Source: Rheinheimera maricola
GTDB lineage: Bacteria > Pseudomonadota > Gammaproteobacteria > Enterobacterales > Alteromonadaceae
DNA: 64,000 nucleotides
Assembly (NCBI RefSeq): GCF_016918075.2
Contig: NZ_JAERPS020000004.1
Coordinates: 248,001 to 312,000 of the forward strand
Direction: 5' to 3'
This document shows, one piece after another, positions 16,171 to 25,717 of this stretch. Position numbers and translations under genes: made by a program. The notes beneath the pieces are model-generated. The model saw only the letters and a list, made by a program, of their open reading frames with translations, did no database searches and was not told where the DNA came from. How positions within the stretch are numbered: position 1 is the first letter of the stretch; each line of letters opens with the position of its first letter.

Positions 16171-18173
16171 CAAGGCGCGTGGCACAGTATGCGTATAATC
16201 TGTTGCTATGGTTATTGTTGCCATGGCTAATGGCGTATTTTTTGCTGCGCTCTGCCAAGGCGCCGGCGTATCGGCAACGGTTAGCAGAGCGCTTGGCGCT
16301 GCAAGCAATACCGCAACATGCGCTTGGTGGCATAGTAGTACATGCGGTGTCGGTGGGTGAAATAGTTGCCGCGACGCCGCTGATCAAGGCTTTGCAGCAG
16401 CACTACCCCAAACTCACTATCACCGTAACATGCACTACGCCTACTGGCTCTGCGCGCATTGTTAGTAGCTTTGCTGACAGTGTGTATCACTGTTATCTGC
16501 CAATTGACACACCGGGTGCAATCAACCGCTGGCTGAACAAACTGCAGCCGCAAGCCGTTATTATCCTCGAAACAGAGCTTTGGCCTAACTTACTGCAGCA
16601 ATGCCGTAGGGCGCTGATCCCCAGCATAGTGGTAAACGCCAGACTATCGGCGCGCTCGGCGCGGGGGTATCGACGTTGGCAATTGTTTAGCCGGCTGGCG
16701 CTGGATAATATCAGCCTGTTACTGGCCCAAGACCGCGCCAGCGCGCGTCGGTTTGTTGCATTGCGCTGTAAGGGCCAGATTAACGTTTGCGGAAATTTGA
16801 AATATGACATGGCGCTGCCGCCTCAGTTAGAGACATTGGTGACACAATTTGGCCAGCAGTTTTGCGGCCGACAAGTTTGGGTTGCCGGCAGTACGCATGC
16901 CGGAGAGGATGAGTTGCTGCTGCAAGCCTATCTGCAGGTAAAAAAGCAGTGCCCGCAGCTATTGCTGATATTAGTACCGCGCCACCCCGAGCGCTTTGAT
17001 GCGGTAGCCTTGCTGGCTAAGCAGGCCGGATTAAGCTGTGTTAGGCGCAGTAGCGCCGAGTACATAACTGCAGCAACTGATGTGATGCTGGGCGACAGCA
17101 TGGGCGAGCTGCTGGCGTGGTATCAGCTTGCGGATGTGGTGTTTATTGGCGGCAGTTTAATTTCGCGTGGTGGTCATAACCCACTTGAAGCGATGCTGTT
17201 TGCCAAGCCAATCCAAAGTGGCCCACATGTTTTTAATTTTGCTACTGCTTACCAATGGCTGAATAACGCCAGTGCGGTGAGTTGGGTAAGTGATGTCGCC
17301 ACGCTGGTGCATAGCACGACGCAGCTGCTAAATAACCCCATACTGGCGCTTCATCAAGGCGCAGCAGCACAAACTTTGTATCAGCAGCATGGTGGGGCCA
17401 GTTACCGTATGGCACAGGCCATAACCGAGCTGTTAGCGGAAAACACATCTGATTTTGCTGTGGCTGTCAATAGCGATAGCACCAGTTGGTTTCAGCGCAG
17501 TGTATTTGCGCATGCTACAGAGCTAAGCTTTGATCCGGTTTTTTGGCAACAGCAGCAGGCTGTTATTGGCCAGTCGCAGGGACGAAATACCGCTTGGTTT
17601 GTCCGGCATAATAGTCATGAGTTTGTTGTGCGGCATTATTATCGTGGAGGCTTGATTGGTAAGCTGCTGCAAGACAAATTTAGTTTTCAAGCCACATTAG
17701 CCAGTCGTGCCATGCAAGAGTTTGCCCTGCTACGCCAACTGCGGCGCTTTAATTTACCAGTACCCAGGCCCCTGGCCGCGCAGTATCAGCGCCATGGTTT
17801 GCATTATAAAAGCGATTTAATTATTGAACTGGTGCCGCAAAGCCGTGATCTTGCAGGCGTGTTGAGCGCAGTAGGTAGTTTAAATGACGACAAATGGCAG
17901 CAATTGGGTGCGCTCATCGCCAGATTTCATCAACATGGTGTGTATCATTCGGACTTAAACTGTCACAACATCTTGCTTGATGCTAACGCAGACTTTTGGC
18001 TGATAGATTTCGACAAATGTGCTTTGCGCCCAGCCGGCAATTGGCAACAGGCTAATTTGGCCAGGCTGTTACGATCGTTAAATAAAGAGCGCAGTTTACA
18101 GCCCACATTTTACTGGCAACCAAGCCAATGGCTGGCCCTGCTGCAAGGCTACAATCAACAGCTTGCCGGATAA
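16167..18173 (+). CDS. waaA: Bifunctional Kdo transferase - Kdo kinase fusion (WaaA-KdkA)
   Basis: The 668-residue protein has an N-terminal membrane anchor (about 9-28) and a GT30 Kdo-transferase domain to about residue 425. Its catalytic-base motif is SVGE, with Glu 65, followed by ILETELWPNLL and the donor-binding GGSLISRGGHNPLE. A second domain (about 440-668) is a small lipopolysaccharide kinase with HSDLNCHNILL and WLIDFDKC, the catalytic Asp and metal-binding DFD of Kdo kinase. In Haemophilus these are separate genes adding one Kdo to lipid A and phosphorylating it. Fusion implies a single phosphorylated Kdo here. It is coupled to the upstream acyltransferase by a 4-nt overlap. Confidence 0.92.
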   Translation: MTRRVAQYAYNLLLWLLLPWLMAYFLLRSAKAPAYRQRLAERLALQAIPQHALGGIVVHAVSVGEIVAATPLIKALQQHYPKLTITVTCTTPTGSARIVSSFADSVYHCYLPIDTPGAINRWLNKLQPQAVIILETELWPNLLQQCRRALIPSIVVNARLSARSARGYRRWQLFSRLALDNISLLLAQDRASARRFVALRCKGQINVCGNLKYDMALPPQLETLVTQFGQQFCGRQVWVAGSTHAGEDELLLQAYLQVKKQCPQLLLILVPRHPERFDAVALLAKQAGLSCVRRSSAEYITAATDVMLGDSMGELLAWYQLADVVFIGGSLISRGGHNPLEAMLFAKPIQSGPHVFNFATAYQWLNNASAVSWVSDVATLVHSTTQLLNNPILALHQGAAAQTLYQQHGGASYRMAQAITELLAENTSDFAVAVNSDSTSWFQRSVFAHATELSFDPVFWQQQQAVIGQSQGRNTAWFVRHNSHEFVVRHYYRGGLIGKLLQDKFSFQATLASRAMQEFALLRQLRRFNLPVPRPLAAQYQRHGLHYKSDLIIELVPQSRDLAGVLSAVGSLNDDKWQQLGALIARFHQHGVYHSDLNCHNILLDANADFWLIDFDKCALRPAGNWQQANLARLLRSLNKERSLQPTFYWQPSQWLALLQGYNQQLAG

Positions 18174-18293
18174 AATTGGCTGTTAGTCGCAGTTTTTTGC
18201 TACATATTCACTCAGTGTTCACTTTTTATCTTGGTTTCTCCCTTGGTGTGTTCGCCGTTCTTTGATATAACATCAGACTACGGAGGGGCATCT

Positions 18294-20471
18294 ATGCGGC
18301 TAAATAAAATAATAACAGGCTTAATGGTTACCAGCTTTATGCTGGCAGCCGAACCGCAACAGCAAATGGCGCAGGCACAGGCGGCGTATCTGCAGGGCGA
18401 TCACACTTTAGCAGCTGAAATCTATCAGACGCTGGCTCTCGAGGGACATGTTAAAGCACAGTTTGAGCTGGCAAAGCTCTATTCTATGGGACAAGGTGTA
18501 GCGCAAGATGCATTGCAAGCTGCGTATTGGTTAGAGCAGGCCGCTTCTAACAGCCCTGATTATGCTGAATCTGCCCAGGCGCAACGGGATATTCAAAATG
18601 CCTTGTTACAGCAGCGCAGGGCGGCAGATGAGCCAAAAGCGGTTGTAACTGAAGCGGAAAGTGCCGTGGTAGCAGCGCCGATAATGCGCTCTGCAGAGCC
18701 TGCAGCAGAACCTGAGCCAGAAATAGCCAGAGCCGAACTGGCTGAACCCGTTAACCAAACCAGCACGGCAATGGCTAGGACCGAGCCTGCTGCTACCAAA
18801 CCTGAGCTGGCAGTTAAAGCCTTAGCAGAAGCGAGCTTTGCGCTGGGAATGCGGGCATTTGAACGAGAAAATTATGCTGAGGCTTTTAGCCATTGGCATC
18901 CGCTGGCTGAAAACGGCGAAGTAGATGCTCAATTTAATCTGGCAGCGATGTATAGCAATGGGCAGGGTGTGACGGCCGACAACCTAACCGCCGCACGTTG
19001 GTTTAGCGCCGCAGCTGAGCAAGGTATGGCGCAAGCGCAATACCATCTTGCCGTGCTGCATGCTAATGGCAAGGGTATAACCAGGGATGATGCCTTAGCA
19101 GTGTATTGGTATCAAAAGGCGGCAGAACAACAGCAGGTGTTAGCGCAATATAACCTGGGCTATATGTATGCTAACGGCCGCGGTGTCGCATTGGATGAAA
19201 GCAAGGCATTGCTGTGGTACGAAAAGGCTGCTGCACAGGGCGATGTCGATGCACAGTTTGTTGTCGCAGAACGCTATCGCCAGGGGCGGGGTTCACCGGT
19301 AGATGGTGCCCAAGCCATAAGCTGGTACCAGCGTGCTGTTGAGCAAGGCCACCTGCGCGCTGCGTTTGAGCTGGCACAATATTATCTGCAAGGTAACACG
19401 GTTAAGCAGAGTGACAGCCGTGCCTTTGATTTGTTTAGTCAGGCAGCAAACCGCGGCTTAACTGAGGCCGAGCGTGAAGCGGGCATAAGCTACTCGCTGG
19501 GGCGAGGTGTGCGTAATGATGATCGTAAAGCCATTGATTTCTTACAGCGGGCTTGCGACAAAAAAGACTACACCGCTTGTTACTATTTAGCCCTGCATAT
19601 TAATGACGGACGTGGCGTAAAGGCCGATCCTAAACGGGCAATTGTTCTGCTGCAGCAAGTAGCCGAAGCGGGCAGTATTGATGCACAGTTCCGGCTTGGC
19701 TTGATGTACGCAAATGGTCAGGGTGTTGCTGTCGACGACAGTGCAGCCTTTAGCTGGTTATTAAAAGCGGCAGAGCAGGGCCAGCCCGAAGCTCAGTATT
19801 TGGTTGGCTTACGTTTGGCAAATGGCCTGGGCACCAGCCAGAATGATCAGGCTTCTGTAGCGTGGTATCAACGGGCGGCAGAGCAGGGAGTGTTGTTTGC
19901 CCAATATAACCTTGGCTTTATGTATGGTGCGGGTCGCGGCGTAGCCCAAGACGATAGCAAGGCGTTGTATTGGTATATAAAAGTGGCCGAGCAGGGCGAC
20001 GCCGATGCGCAGTTTAATTTAGGCTTGCGCTACGAAACAGGCCGTGGTGTAGCGCAGGATGATCGTCTTGCGGTGCAATGGTATCAAAAAGCGGCTGAGC
20101 AACAGCATCAAAGAGCCGTGGCGCATTTAGGCTATATGTACGAAAAAGGTTACGGCGTCGCCATGGACGAACGTAAAGCGTTGCAGCTTTATCAGCAAGC
20201 GTTACCGGCCAAAGTGCCGCGAGCCCTTACTGCACTGGGACTGTTTTACAAAAATGGCCGACAAGTTAAAGCCGACGATAAAAAAGCGGTGGAATTATTT
20301 ACCGACGCGGCAGAGCAAGGCTATGCCAATGCGCAATATAATTTGGGTTGGATGTATGAATACGGCCGTGGTGTAAAACAAGATTTGGTTAAAGCACGCG
20401 ATTTATATCAGCTGGCTGCGGCGCAGAACGAAGCCCTGGCGCAGGCTCAGCTGAGCCGTTTATTAAACTAA
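18294..20471 (+). CDS. Secreted Sel1-repeat (TPR-like) protein
   Basis: Translation should begin at the ATG at 18294 behind GGAGGGG, giving 725 residues with a signal peptide (MRLNKIITGLMVTSFMLAAE). An Ala/Glu/Pro-rich spacer (about 90-180) separates one N-terminal Sel1 unit from a long tandem array. The units of about 36 residues follow the pattern AQYNLGxMYxxGxGVxxDxxKAxxWYxKAAEQG; roughly thirteen are recognisable. Sel1 arrays form superhelical scaffolds for protein-protein contacts, often in envelope or signalling complexes. No catalytic domain is attached. It stands alone between waaA-kdkA and a terminator, so the partner is not revealed by context. Confidence 0.88.
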   Translation: MRLNKIITGLMVTSFMLAAEPQQQMAQAQAAYLQGDHTLAAEIYQTLALEGHVKAQFELAKLYSMGQGVAQDALQAAYWLEQAASNSPDYAESAQAQRDIQNALLQQRRAADEPKAVVTEAESAVVAAPIMRSAEPAAEPEPEIARAELAEPVNQTSTAMARTEPAATKPELAVKALAEASFALGMRAFERENYAEAFSHWHPLAENGEVDAQFNLAAMYSNGQGVTADNLTAARWFSAAAEQGMAQAQYHLAVLHANGKGITRDDALAVYWYQKAAEQQQVLAQYNLGYMYANGRGVALDESKALLWYEKAAAQGDVDAQFVVAERYRQGRGSPVDGAQAISWYQRAVEQGHLRAAFELAQYYLQGNTVKQSDSRAFDLFSQAANRGLTEAEREAGISYSLGRGVRNDDRKAIDFLQRACDKKDYTACYYLALHINDGRGVKADPKRAIVLLQQVAEAGSIDAQFRLGLMYANGQGVAVDDSAAFSWLLKAAEQGQPEAQYLVGLRLANGLGTSQNDQASVAWYQRAAEQGVLFAQYNLGFMYGAGRGVAQDDSKALYWYIKVAEQGDADAQFNLGLRYETGRGVAQDDRLAVQWYQKAAEQQHQRAVAHLGYMYEKGYGVAMDERKALQLYQQALPAKVPRALTALGLFYKNGRQVKADDKKAVELFTDAAEQGYANAQYNLGWMYEYGRGVKQDLVKARDLYQLAAAQNEALAQAQLSRLLN

Positions 20472-20497
20472 GTAACTGAGGTTTTTGTCTTAACCAA

Positions 20498-20530
20498 TTA
20501 AAAGGCCAGCATTTGCTGGCCTTGGTTTTT
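20498..20530. terminator. Bidirectional terminator between Sel1 gene and subtilase gene
   Basis: Stem AAGGCCAGC/GCTGGCCTT with an ATTT loop is followed by GGTTTTT on the plus strand and by TTTTAATT on the minus strand. It serves both convergent genes. Confidence 0.85.
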
Positions 20531-20540
20531 AATCAGCGAT

Positions 20541-22829
20541 TTATGGCTGATAAGTAGCGGTCAGGGTTAAACCACTCACAGCACTGTAGCCATATACCGA
20601 GATATGCCAAACAGCAGCTTGTGGGTTGGTGAAGCTGCAGCTTTCAGCATTACCTGATTTATACGGCCGGCAATCATAACTTGAGGTAGTAGGCTGTGCA
20701 CCACGACGTACATATAAGTCGGCGTCACCACTACCACCAGATGTGGTTACGGTAAGGTTGCTCATACCTGCTGGTACAGTAACGGTATAGTGCTTCCAGG
20801 CACGACGGGCAATGCTGATGTTGCTTTCAGTCAAGGTAGCACCCTGACCACCACCGCCACCACCTGCGGCTGCCGTGTAATCTGCCAGCAGAGACACGCC
20901 AGCATAAGCACTATAGCCATTTATCATGACATGATAAGTACCTGCTTGGGCAGTAGCAAAGCTACAGTTTTCGGCATTGCCACCTTTATAAGGCCGGCAA
21001 TCATAGCTAGAGCTGGTAGGTTGGCTGCCAAATTTCACATATATATCGGCATCGCCTGAGCCACCAGACATAGCAAAGCTTAAGTTGGTAGCACCGGCTG
21101 GCACGGTAATCGTGTAGTAGGTGTTAGAACCAGCTGCACCAGACAGATTGGTTTTAGCTACGCCTTTAGTCAGTGCGTTATCGCCAACTGGTGGCTCGGT
21201 GCCACCACCGCCGCTACCTGATCCATCACAGCCGTTTTGAGTGATGTAATCAATGGCTGTTTTAGTTCTGACTAAACCATGGCCATATGAACTGTCACGC
21301 CCAGCGGTGCCTAAGTCTTCAGCTGTTACTGCCAGTACATTACGGATTTGAGCATTAGTGCATAGTGGGTGATGGCTCCATACCAACGCTGCCACGGCGG
21401 CAACATGTGGAGACGCCATTGAGGTGCCACTCATCAGGCCATAGTTGCTGGCGCCTGAGCTAATATATGAGGTTTGTCCCAACTTAGCCATTAACGCCTG
21501 ACCAACCGTCTGCGTAACAGCCAGTGCAGGAATAGTCGTACCCGGGTTGTCGCCTAATGTACCACCGAAATCACCGGTAGTGTTGTTGTAGATAATTGCA
21601 GCTAAACCACCACCAGCTTCGCAAGATTGTACTTTTTGTACAAAGCTGACATTACCGCGTTCAATAAGACAGATTTTATTCGCCACGCTGGTACAAGTGG
21701 TTTCACCCAGGCCACAATTGGCCAGTGCTGCATTAGCGCTACCATCTGATGAGTTAGTCATTGGGCTGCTGTCATAGTTACTGCTGCCGACACTCAGAAT
21801 AGATTCCAGACCTGTGCCTTCAGGGTAGGTCGAACGTATATCAACACCTGGACCAGAAAGCTCTACTTGGCTGTTGCGCTGAGAAAAGTCAGCCAGTACT
21901 TTATCTTTGTCTATCGCGGCCACAGATACCACAGAGTTGTAAGACGCTGGGTATGACATGGCGGTATTGCCGTCATTACCCGCAGCAGCAATCAACAATA
22001 CGCCTTGATCGAACGCAGCTTGCATCGCGTTGCTTTCGGTGGTGCTGGAGCCAGAGCCACCTAAGCTCATATTAATAACAGTAGAGCCATTACTTACACA
22101 GGTATTAACGGCGCTGGCTAATGTAGAGCTATAGCCCCACCCGGCTTCGTTAAACACTTTAACAATGTGAAGTTTCAGGTTGCCATTAGGTAATACACCT
22201 ACGATACCAACATTATTGTTCATCGCAGCGATAGTACCAGCTACGTGGGTACCATGCGGGCCACCATTGTCATACCAATTGCCAGTGCCTGAGTTATTTG
22301 TGCCGGTGATATTGCTGCTTAAGAAATCTTCATGCGGTAAATCCAGACCAGAGTCGATAACACAAACTTTTTGGTTTGAAGCATACTGATCGCTTACCTG
22401 GTTTGCTTGTACCATGGTGTAACCAAAAGGTACCTGCTGTGCCATGGGGTAACGTTTAAGATCTTCTTCAACGTATTCTACACTCGGATCGGCTTGAAGT
22501 GCGGCCAGATCGGCAGCAGCTAAGTCAGCCGCAACTGCAGATTGTTGTGCCAACACATGATGCACGCGCAAACCTTTCTGCTGCAGATTGCTAGCAACCC
22601 GTTGCAGGGCAAAGCCGGCATTGCCATTTTGTTGCAGCGCTAAACTTTGTTGTTTGTATTTAATGATGTAGCGCTTGGCGTCGCTGTTGTTACGTTCTGC
22701 TACGATGCTTTTTTTCGCCGGGTTGGCCGTGTAGCTAGTGGCCTGGTCTGCCATGGCAGGCATGGACAATGCTATGGCGGGTACACATAGCAGGGCTATC
22801 TTGGTTAAAACAAAGGGATTTTTTCTCAT
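20541..22829 (-). CDS. Secreted S8 (subtilisin-like) serine protease with two C-terminal PPC domains
   Basis: The ATG at 22829 is preferred (GAGAG upstream; the in-frame ATG at 22844 has no site), giving 762 residues. In order: signal peptide ending near PAMADQ; an I9-type inhibitor propeptide (RYIIKYKQQSLALQQ to YVEEDL); and a peptidase S8 domain with the Asp in CVIDSGLDLPHEDF, His in PHGTHVAGTIA and Ser in GTSMASPHVAAVAAL. A PA-like insert (NSSDGSANAALANCGLGETTC onward) sits before the Ser block. A glycine-rich linker leads to two nearly identical PPC domains (each with SGGSGDADxYVRxGxQPT and CRPYKxGNAExCSF). It is probably an extracellular protease for protein nutrition. Confidence 0.94.
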   Translation of the reverse strand: MRKNPFVLTKIALLCVPAIALSMPAMADQATSYTANPAKKSIVAERNNSDAKRYIIKYKQQSLALQQNGNAGFALQRVASNLQQKGLRVHHVLAQQSAVAADLAAADLAALQADPSVEYVEEDLKRYPMAQQVPFGYTMVQANQVSDQYASNQKVCVIDSGLDLPHEDFLSSNITGTNNSGTGNWYDNGGPHGTHVAGTIAAMNNNVGIVGVLPNGNLKLHIVKVFNEAGWGYSSTLASAVNTCVSNGSTVINMSLGGSGSSTTESNAMQAAFDQGVLLIAAAGNDGNTAMSYPASYNSVVSVAAIDKDKVLADFSQRNSQVELSGPGVDIRSTYPEGTGLESILSVGSSNYDSSPMTNSSDGSANAALANCGLGETTCTSVANKICLIERGNVSFVQKVQSCEAGGGLAAIIYNNTTGDFGGTLGDNPGTTIPALAVTQTVGQALMAKLGQTSYISSGASNYGLMSGTSMASPHVAAVAALVWSHHPLCTNAQIRNVLAVTAEDLGTAGRDSSYGHGLVRTKTAIDYITQNGCDGSGSGGGGTEPPVGDNALTKGVAKTNLSGAAGSNTYYTITVPAGATNLSFAMSGGSGDADIYVKFGSQPTSSSYDCRPYKGGNAENCSFATAQAGTYHVMINGYSAYAGVSLLADYTAAAGGGGGGQGATLTESNISIARRAWKHYTVTVPAGMSNLTVTTSGGSGDADLYVRRGAQPTTSSYDCRPYKSGNAESCSFTNPQAAVWHISVYGYSAVSGLTLTATYQP

Positions 22830-23201
22830 TGTGCTCTCATTCAAATCGTTATAGTTATAGTGATGTTACTACCCGGCTGGCGCAGGGCTGCGTTCGATTT
22901 TTAACCGCAAGCTCACATGAAGTAAACCGGCGAAAATCGCCCGCATTCTCTGTAATGGGGATTAATGTGAATGACTGTTTCCGGAAAAGGATTATTAGCA
23001 AAATTTACATTTTCTGCTAACGGCAGCGAACAGGCATGGCCGTTGAGTTGTGCTACAAATAGTTACAGTTGTTAACTATAACCTTTAGTTATAACTTATG
23101 TATAAATATAATTTAGGATGACGCACTATTTTACAACATTGCACTGTTGAGCAATGTCGCCGACAATAGCGGCCTTGGTATTCGACAGGTAAACAGGCGA
23201 T
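22830..23201. other. 372-nt divergent intergenic region between subtilase and flavoprotein genes
   Basis: No gene is seen. The half next to the protease is of ordinary composition. The half next to the flavoprotein gene (about 23035-23125) is strongly AT-rich and contains a perfect TATAAT at 23107-23112, although the matching -35 region is poor. It most likely holds the two divergent promoters. I could not define operators. Confidence 0.5.
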
Positions 23202-24383
23202 ATGCAGCAGTGGGATGTAATTGTAATAGGTGCAGGTGCAGCTGGCTTAATGTGTGCTATTGAGGCGGGTAAGCGTGGCCGTAAAGTATTAGTGTTAGAC
23301 AACGGCAAGCGTGTGGGCCGTAAAATTTTAATGTCGGGCGGTGGCCGCTGTAATTTCACTAATATGTATACCAGCTCAGAAAACTTCCTGTCGCAAAACA
23401 AACATTTTTGTAAATCGGCGTTAAGCCGGTTCACGCAGTGGGATTTTATTACGCTGGTGCAAAAACACGCTATTGCCTATCACGAGAAAACCCTTGGCCA
23501 GCTGTTTTGTGACGATACCGCAAAAGATATTGTCGATATGCTGCTAGCTGAAGCCAAAGCCGCCAATGTGCAGATAGCGCTGCAGCAAACTATTACTGGC
23601 GTCAGCTTTGCCGATGGTCAATATACCGTTACTACGGCTGAGCTTAGCCGGCAGTGTCATAGTTTAGTGGTAGCAAGCGGTGGTTTAAGCCTGCCTAATC
23701 TAGGTGCGACCACCTTTGGCTTTCAGCTAGCCGAGCAGTTTGGTTTAAAAGTACTGCCACTGCGCGCTGCGTTGGTGCCATTAACCTGGCAACCCAGTGA
23801 CAAAGCTGTGTTTGAGGAAATCAGCGGTGTGTCGCTGCCGGTTACGGCCGAGGCCAATGGCACGCTATTCCCGGAAGATATGTTGTTTACCCATCGCGGC
23901 TTAAGCGGGCCGGCGATACTGCAAATTTCCAGCTATTGGCAACCGGGCGATGAGGTTGTAGTGAATATGGCACCGCAAACCGACTTGGTGGACTTTTTAA
24001 ACGCACAGCAGCAAGCTCACCCCGAGCAGGAAGTTAAAACAGCACTGGGCAAGCTCTTACCCAAACGGCTGGTAGAAAAACTGTTGGAGCTGAAAATATT
24101 AGTTAACCAGCCGCTAAAAGCACTGAATCTGAAAACCATTAAGCAAATAGCCGACAGTCTGCATGGCTTTATATTTAAACCCAATGGCACCGAAGGTTAT
24201 CGCACTGCAGAAGTGACTATTGGTGGGGTAGACACCGATTATTTATCCTCAAAAACCATGGAAGCCAAACAGCAACCCGGCTTGTATTTTATCGGCGAAG
24301 TAGTCGACGTTACCGGTTGGTTAGGCGGCTATAATTTCCAGTGGGCTTGGGCCAGCGGCTGGGTAGCAGGGCAGTATTGTTGA
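23202..24383 (+). CDS. NAD(P)/FAD-dependent flavoprotein of the YhiN/HI0933 family
   Basis: This 393-residue protein has an N-terminal dinucleotide fold (VIVIGAGAAGLMCAIEAGKRGRKVLVLDNG) and the family block GRKILMSGGGRCNFTN at residues 42-57. The middle FAD contact is LVVASGGLSLPNLGATTFGF. The conserved C-terminus reads GGVDTDYLSSKTMEAKQQPGLYFIGEVVDVTGWLGGYNFQWAWASG, which matches the HI0933 signature. Family members bind FAD but their reaction is not firmly established; roles in tRNA or redox metabolism have been suggested. The next gene starts 13 nt downstream, so the two form a transcript. Confidence 0.92.
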   Translation: MQQWDVIVIGAGAAGLMCAIEAGKRGRKVLVLDNGKRVGRKILMSGGGRCNFTNMYTSSENFLSQNKHFCKSALSRFTQWDFITLVQKHAIAYHEKTLGQLFCDDTAKDIVDMLLAEAKAANVQIALQQTITGVSFADGQYTVTTAELSRQCHSLVVASGGLSLPNLGATTFGFQLAEQFGLKVLPLRAALVPLTWQPSDKAVFEEISGVSLPVTAEANGTLFPEDMLFTHRGLSGPAILQISSYWQPGDEVVVNMAPQTDLVDFLNAQQQAHPEQEVKTALGKLLPKRLVEKLLELKILVNQPLKALNLKTIKQIADSLHGFIFKPNGTEGYRTAEVTIGGVDTDYLSSKTMEAKQQPGLYFIGEVVDVTGWLGGYNFQWAWASGWVAGQYC

Positions 24384-24396
24384 GATAAATATCAAA

Positions 24397-24705
24397 ATGA
24401 AAAAACTCTCTAAAGTACAACTTAAACAACAGGCCGCGGTGCTGGATGCGGTTACTACGCTGGAGCAGCAGGCGTTGGCAGACTTACCTGGTGCTGTGCA
24501 GTGCTGGTTTAGTATGGAATATGAAGCCTTTCCGTTGTCGCTATTGGTGCGGCTGCAATTTACTGAGCAGGTTTTGCTGGATACGGCGCAGCCACAGCTG
24601 CTGGTGTGGCAAAAGCGCTTAAGCGCTTTATTGTTTAAAAAGGGCATTGTGCTTAAAGATATGCGTAAGCACCTGGTGTTTACGCTAAATAGCCCTGATG
24701 AATAG
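24397..24705 (+). CDS. Small conserved-looking protein of unknown function
   Basis: The 102-residue cytoplasmic protein has no signal peptide. It has a coiled N-terminal helix (KKLSKVQLKQQAAVLDAVTTLEQQALADL), two beta strands (AVQCWFSMEYEAFPLSLLVRLQF) and a basic C-terminal region (KRLSALLFKKGIVLKDMRKHLVF). I do not recognise the family. The 13-nt spacing from the flavoprotein and the 40-nt gap to the DUF4862 gene suggest a three-gene operon. Confidence 0.65.
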   Translation: MKKLSKVQLKQQAAVLDAVTTLEQQALADLPGAVQCWFSMEYEAFPLSLLVRLQFTEQVLLDTAQPQLLVWQKRLSALLFKKGIVLKDMRKHLVFTLNSPDE

Positions 24706-24745
24706 CCCGGCCCGGACGATTAAGTGTGAAAAGGACCAAACAACA

Positions 24746-25717
24746 ATGAAATACACTCTTGGCGCTTATGCCGCTTCGCCGAATCACAACGGTTGGAACC
24801 CGGAGCTTGAAACCGAGTTTTATAACCAATTAAAAGCGCTGCCGAATGTAAAAGGCCTGGAACATCCATTTTTAGGCCGCTTGCACCAGCATGATGACAA
24901 CTGGTTTTTAGCTAATATTCACCCAGACTGGGATTACGTGTTTACCTGTATTCCCGGCATTATGACTGCCTTGGGGCAAAACCCGATGTTTGGCCTGGCA
25001 TCAGAAGATGGCAACGGCCGGGCCGAAGCCTTAGCCTTTATGCAACAAGCCTGCGCTGCGATTAGCAAACTCAATACCCATTTGGGGCGCCAGGCGGTAA
25101 CAGCAATTCAAATACAAACCGCGCCGGCACGGCACAAAGCGGCAGCATCTAAAGCGGCACTGAAAGCCTCATTGCAAACCATGCTTGAGTGGGACTGGCA
25201 CGGCGCACGTATTGTAATTGAACACTGTGATGCTTATGTCGCTGAACACGCGCCCTCTAAGGGTTTTTTAACCCTGGATGATGAGCTTGAGGTCATCATC
25301 CAGTTAAATACCCAGCTCAGCACCGCGCAGCACTTAGGTATGGTTATTAACTGGGGCCGTTCGGTATTTGAAACCCGTCGCACCGAAGGCGCGCTTGAGC
25401 ATATTGCAGCAGCAAAAGCGGCAGGCGTGTTAAGCGGTTTAATGTTCTCTGGTGTATCGGATCAGGACAGTGAATACGGCGCCTGGCGTGATAGCCATCA
25501 GCCACCACAAACCAGCGAGTTGGTGAATGCTGGCGAACCGGGTAGTTGGATGACCGAACAAGCAATGCACCGTTGTTTGGCGGCGTCTGATGCTGCGGAT
25601 TTGCTAGTGTTGGGCGCTAAAATAGGCATTCGGCCACACAGCGCCGACATTGCCTGCCGGCTTGGGTATATCCGCGCTACCTTGGCGATACTCGATCGCT
25701 ATTTCAGCCGTAGCTAA
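24746..25717 (+). CDS. DUF4862 family protein, TIM-barrel-like
   Basis: The start is the ATG at 24746 behind AAGGAC, giving 323 residues; an upstream in-frame start would overlap the previous gene. The sequence (MKYTLGAYAASPNHNGWNPELE, LPNVKGLEHPFLGRLHQHDDNWFLANIHPDWDYVFTCIPG, GARIVIEHCDA, GMVINWGRSVFE) has the alternating strand/helix layout and conserved Glu/His/Asp residues of xylose-isomerase-like barrels. It looks like the DUF4862 family as I remember it. The conserved E, H and D residues suggest a metal-dependent sugar enzyme, but no reaction is established. It ends 4 nt inside the convergent membrane-protein gene. Confidence 0.75.
   Translation: MKYTLGAYAASPNHNGWNPELETEFYNQLKALPNVKGLEHPFLGRLHQHDDNWFLANIHPDWDYVFTCIPGIMTALGQNPMFGLASEDGNGRAEALAFMQQACAAISKLNTHLGRQAVTAIQIQTAPARHKAAASKAALKASLQTMLEWDWHGARIVIEHCDAYVAEHAPSKGFLTLDDELEVIIQLNTQLSTAQHLGMVINWGRSVFETRRTEGALEHIAAAKAAGVLSGLMFSGVSDQDSEYGAWRDSHQPPQTSELVNAGEPGSWMTEQAMHRCLAASDAADLLVLGAKIGIRPHSADIACRLGYIRATLAILDRYFSRS

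Noticed and set aside
16800-20470. Periodic repeats of about 108 nt in the Sel1 gene considered as a DNA repeat array or CRISPR
   Set aside because: The period is the protein repeat; the units vary in DNA, lie in one open frame and have no constant spacer pattern.
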